A stretch of 7,684 nucleotides of DNA, taken from assembly GCA_938005655.1 (NCBI GenBank), contig CALLNA010000071.1, forward strand, positions 1 through 7,684. Direction: 5' to 3'. Below are positions 6,269 through 7,684 of the stretch, piece after piece. The translations under genes and the position numbers were made by a program. The stretch's first letter is position 1, and each line of letters begins with the position of its first letter. The notes beneath the pieces were generated by a model. It worked only from the letters and a program-made list of their open reading frames with translations, was not told where the DNA came from and did not search any database. This stretch comes from an uncultured Novosphingobium sp. (lineage in GTDB: Bacteria > Pseudomonadota > Alphaproteobacteria > Sphingomonadales > Sphingomonadaceae).

Positions 6269-7681
6269 ATGAACCCGTCCGAAAGCCTCGAATCCGTCCC
6301 CTTGACCGCCGAGGACATGGACCGCGAGGTCCCCGCCACCTATCCGACCGAAGCCTTCATCTCGCGCGACTATCTGGAGGCGGAAAAGCGCCTGCTCTGG
6401 CCGAAGGTCTGGCAGATGGTCGAGCGCGAGAGTGACCTCCCCGATCCCGGCGACTGGCTGACCTACAATGTCGCCGACGAATCGATCGTGGTCCTGCGCA
6501 AGGAGGACGGCTCGCTGCGCGCCTTCCACAACGTCTGCCCGCACCGCGGCCGCCAGCTCGTCGCTGTGCCGGATCACCTGCCGGGCAAAGTCCACTCGGT
6601 CCGTGGGTCGAGGCGCAAGGGCTTCGTCTGCGCCTTCCACGGCTGGACCTTCGATGCCGACGGCGCGAACACCTACATCCTCGATCCCCAGGACTGGCAC
6701 GGCAGCCTGAAGCCGGAGCGGACCTGCCTGTCCGAGGTCAGGGTCGATACCTGGGGCGGCTGGATCTACGTCACCATGGACCCGGAGGCCGTCCCGCTGA
6801 AGGAATGGATGGGCCGCGCCGGGGAAATCCTCGACCACTTCGAACTCGACAGGATGCGCTACAAGTGGCGGCAGTGGGCGATCTACGATTGTAGCTGGAA
6901 GACTGGGATCGAGACCTTCCTGGAGACCTACCATGTCGCGGGCACCCATACCCAGCTCCTCGCCTTCGGGGACTACTACTCGCTGTCCAAGCAGTACGGG
7001 CTGCATTCGGTGTCGAGCTACGACACCCGCGACGAGAAGTTTCGGATGAGCGAGAGCGCCGGTACCACCCGCGCCGGCAAGGGCGAGGATGCCCGCGTCT
7101 CGACCTACGAGCTGATCCGCGAGAACTACGAGACGATCAACTATGCTGCCTCGACCGAGACCCTGGTCAGGGCCGCCGGCCGCCTCGTCGACGAGCTGCC
7201 CGAGGGCGCGACGCCGGCCGAATGCATCGCCCACTGGATCGCCTCCGCCAAGGCCGACGATGCCGCGCGCGGGGTGGTCTGGCCCGAGGTCCCGCCCGAG
7301 ATCAAGCCGGAGTCCGGCCTCGCCTGGGGCCTGTTCCCCAACCAGAATATCCTGCACGGCGAGACCTTCGCGCTGTGCTACCGGGTGCGCCCCTACGGCG
7401 ACGATCCCGACAGGTGCCTGTTCGAGGCCTATGCGCTGGAGCGCTTTCCCGAAGGCGAGGAGCCGGCGACGGAATGGGTCTATGCCGAGCCGACGCAGGA
7501 GAACTGGGGTCCGGTCCTGGCGCAGGACTTCGCCAATATGGCCTTCGTCCAGAAGGGCCTGAAATCGAGCGGCTTCCGCGGCCCGCTGCCCAATCCGCAC
7601 CAGGAGCAGAAGGTCATCAACCTCCACCGCAACCTCGCGCGGTTCATGGGCCGCGGCGCGCCGGTGAAGGCGGAAGGCTGA
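6269..7681 (+). CDS. Rieske [2Fe-2S] aromatic ring-hydroxylating oxygenase, alpha (catalytic) subunit
   Basis: This is the catalytic subunit of a Rieske non-haem iron oxygenase (470 aa from 6269), which would use electrons from a ferredoxin/reductase to oxygenate an aromatic or similar substrate in the cytoplasm. The N-terminal Rieske domain has FHNVCPHRGR (C90, H92) and FVCAFHGWTFD (C121, H124), the four cluster ligands. The two halves are 28 residues apart, longer than the roughly 15-17 usual in classical members. The catalytic domain has ETFLETYHVAGTH, giving iron-ligand H222 and H227, with E219 where naphthalene dioxygenase has the bridging Asp (D205). The third ligand is probably D420 in AQDFANMAFVQKGLKSSGF, a typical C-terminal segment. 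The gene is complete, with a TGA at 7681. No beta subunit, ferredoxin or reductase is visible in the window. The divergent TetR gene and palindrome suggest substrate-responsive control. Substrate is unknown; a demethylase or monooxygenase role is equally possible. Confidence 0.93.
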   Translation: MNPSESLESVPLTAEDMDREVPATYPTEAFISRDYLEAEKRLLWPKVWQMVERESDLPDPGDWLTYNVADESIVVLRKEDGSLRAFHNVCPHRGRQLVAVPDHLPGKVHSVRGSRRKGFVCAFHGWTFDADGANTYILDPQDWHGSLKPERTCLSEVRVDTWGGWIYVTMDPEAVPLKEWMGRAGEILDHFELDRMRYKWRQWAIYDCSWKTGIETFLETYHVAGTHTQLLAFGDYYSLSKQYGLHSVSSYDTRDEKFRMSESAGTTRAGKGEDARVSTYELIRENYETINYAASTETLVRAAGRLVDELPEGATPAECIAHWIASAKADDAARGVVWPEVPPEIKPESGLAWGLFPNQNILHGETFALCYRVRPYGDDPDRCLFEAYALERFPEGEEPATEWVYAEPTQENWGPVLAQDFANMAFVQKGLKSSGFRGPLPNPHQEQKVINLHRNLARFMGRGAPVKAEG

Positions 7682-7684
7682 GCC

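Noticed and set aside
6119..7627. Upstream extension of the TetR frame across the whole Rieske gene
   Set aside because: The translated extension is antisense shadow of the oxygenase; the TetR domain begins normally at the ATG at 6118 and homologues are about 190-200 residues.

Overview
The window is very GC-rich and densely coding, with almost every third codon position G or C. The gene types (CzcA-type metal efflux, a Rieske ring-hydroxylating oxygenase alpha subunit, a SnoaL-like protein, a long LOG-family protein and a TetR regulator) suggest an alphaproteobacterium, most likely a sphingomonad. That assignment is inference from gene content and protein style; no rRNA or other marker gene is present. 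There is no tRNA, CRISPR array, insertion sequence or phage gene.

Layout. (1) Positions 2-4021 (+) hold the 3' part of an RND periplasmic adaptor gene, followed 4 bases later by a CzcA-type RND pump gene. The pump gene carries a -1 frameshift near 2526 and has lost the normal end of its last membrane helix near 3935. (2) Positions 3970-4530 (-) hold an intact SnoaL-like/NTF2-fold gene, convergent with the pump gene. (3) Positions 4649-5513 (+) hold a LOG/TIGR00730-family gene, divergent from the SnoaL-like gene and broken near 5125-5135 by a frameshift that also appears to remove about 11 bases. (4) Positions 5537-6118 (-) hold a TetR regulator. It diverges from (5) a Rieske oxygenase alpha-subunit gene at 6269-7681 (+). 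Their 150-bp intergenic region contains a perfect 26-bp AT-rich palindrome at 6162-6187, the strongest non-coding signal in the window.

How the parts work together. The adaptor and pump would form a proton-driven divalent-metal efflux complex with an outer-membrane partner encoded upstream, outside the window; the pump is probably inactive as read. The TetR/palindrome/Rieske unit looks like a substrate-inducible catabolic switch, with the regulator repressing itself and the oxygenase. The SnoaL-like protein could belong to the same catabolic neighbourhood, but nothing in the sequence links it directly. The LOG gene has no evident connection to its neighbours.

I do not see a new multi-gene defence, mobile or RNA-guided system. 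The points most worth a second look are the palindromic operator, the long Rieske cluster spacing, and the three lesions within 2.6 kb, which mean either local gene decay or sequence errors. The many long overlapping open frames on both strands are high-GC shadows. No stretch over 300 bases lacks a gene.
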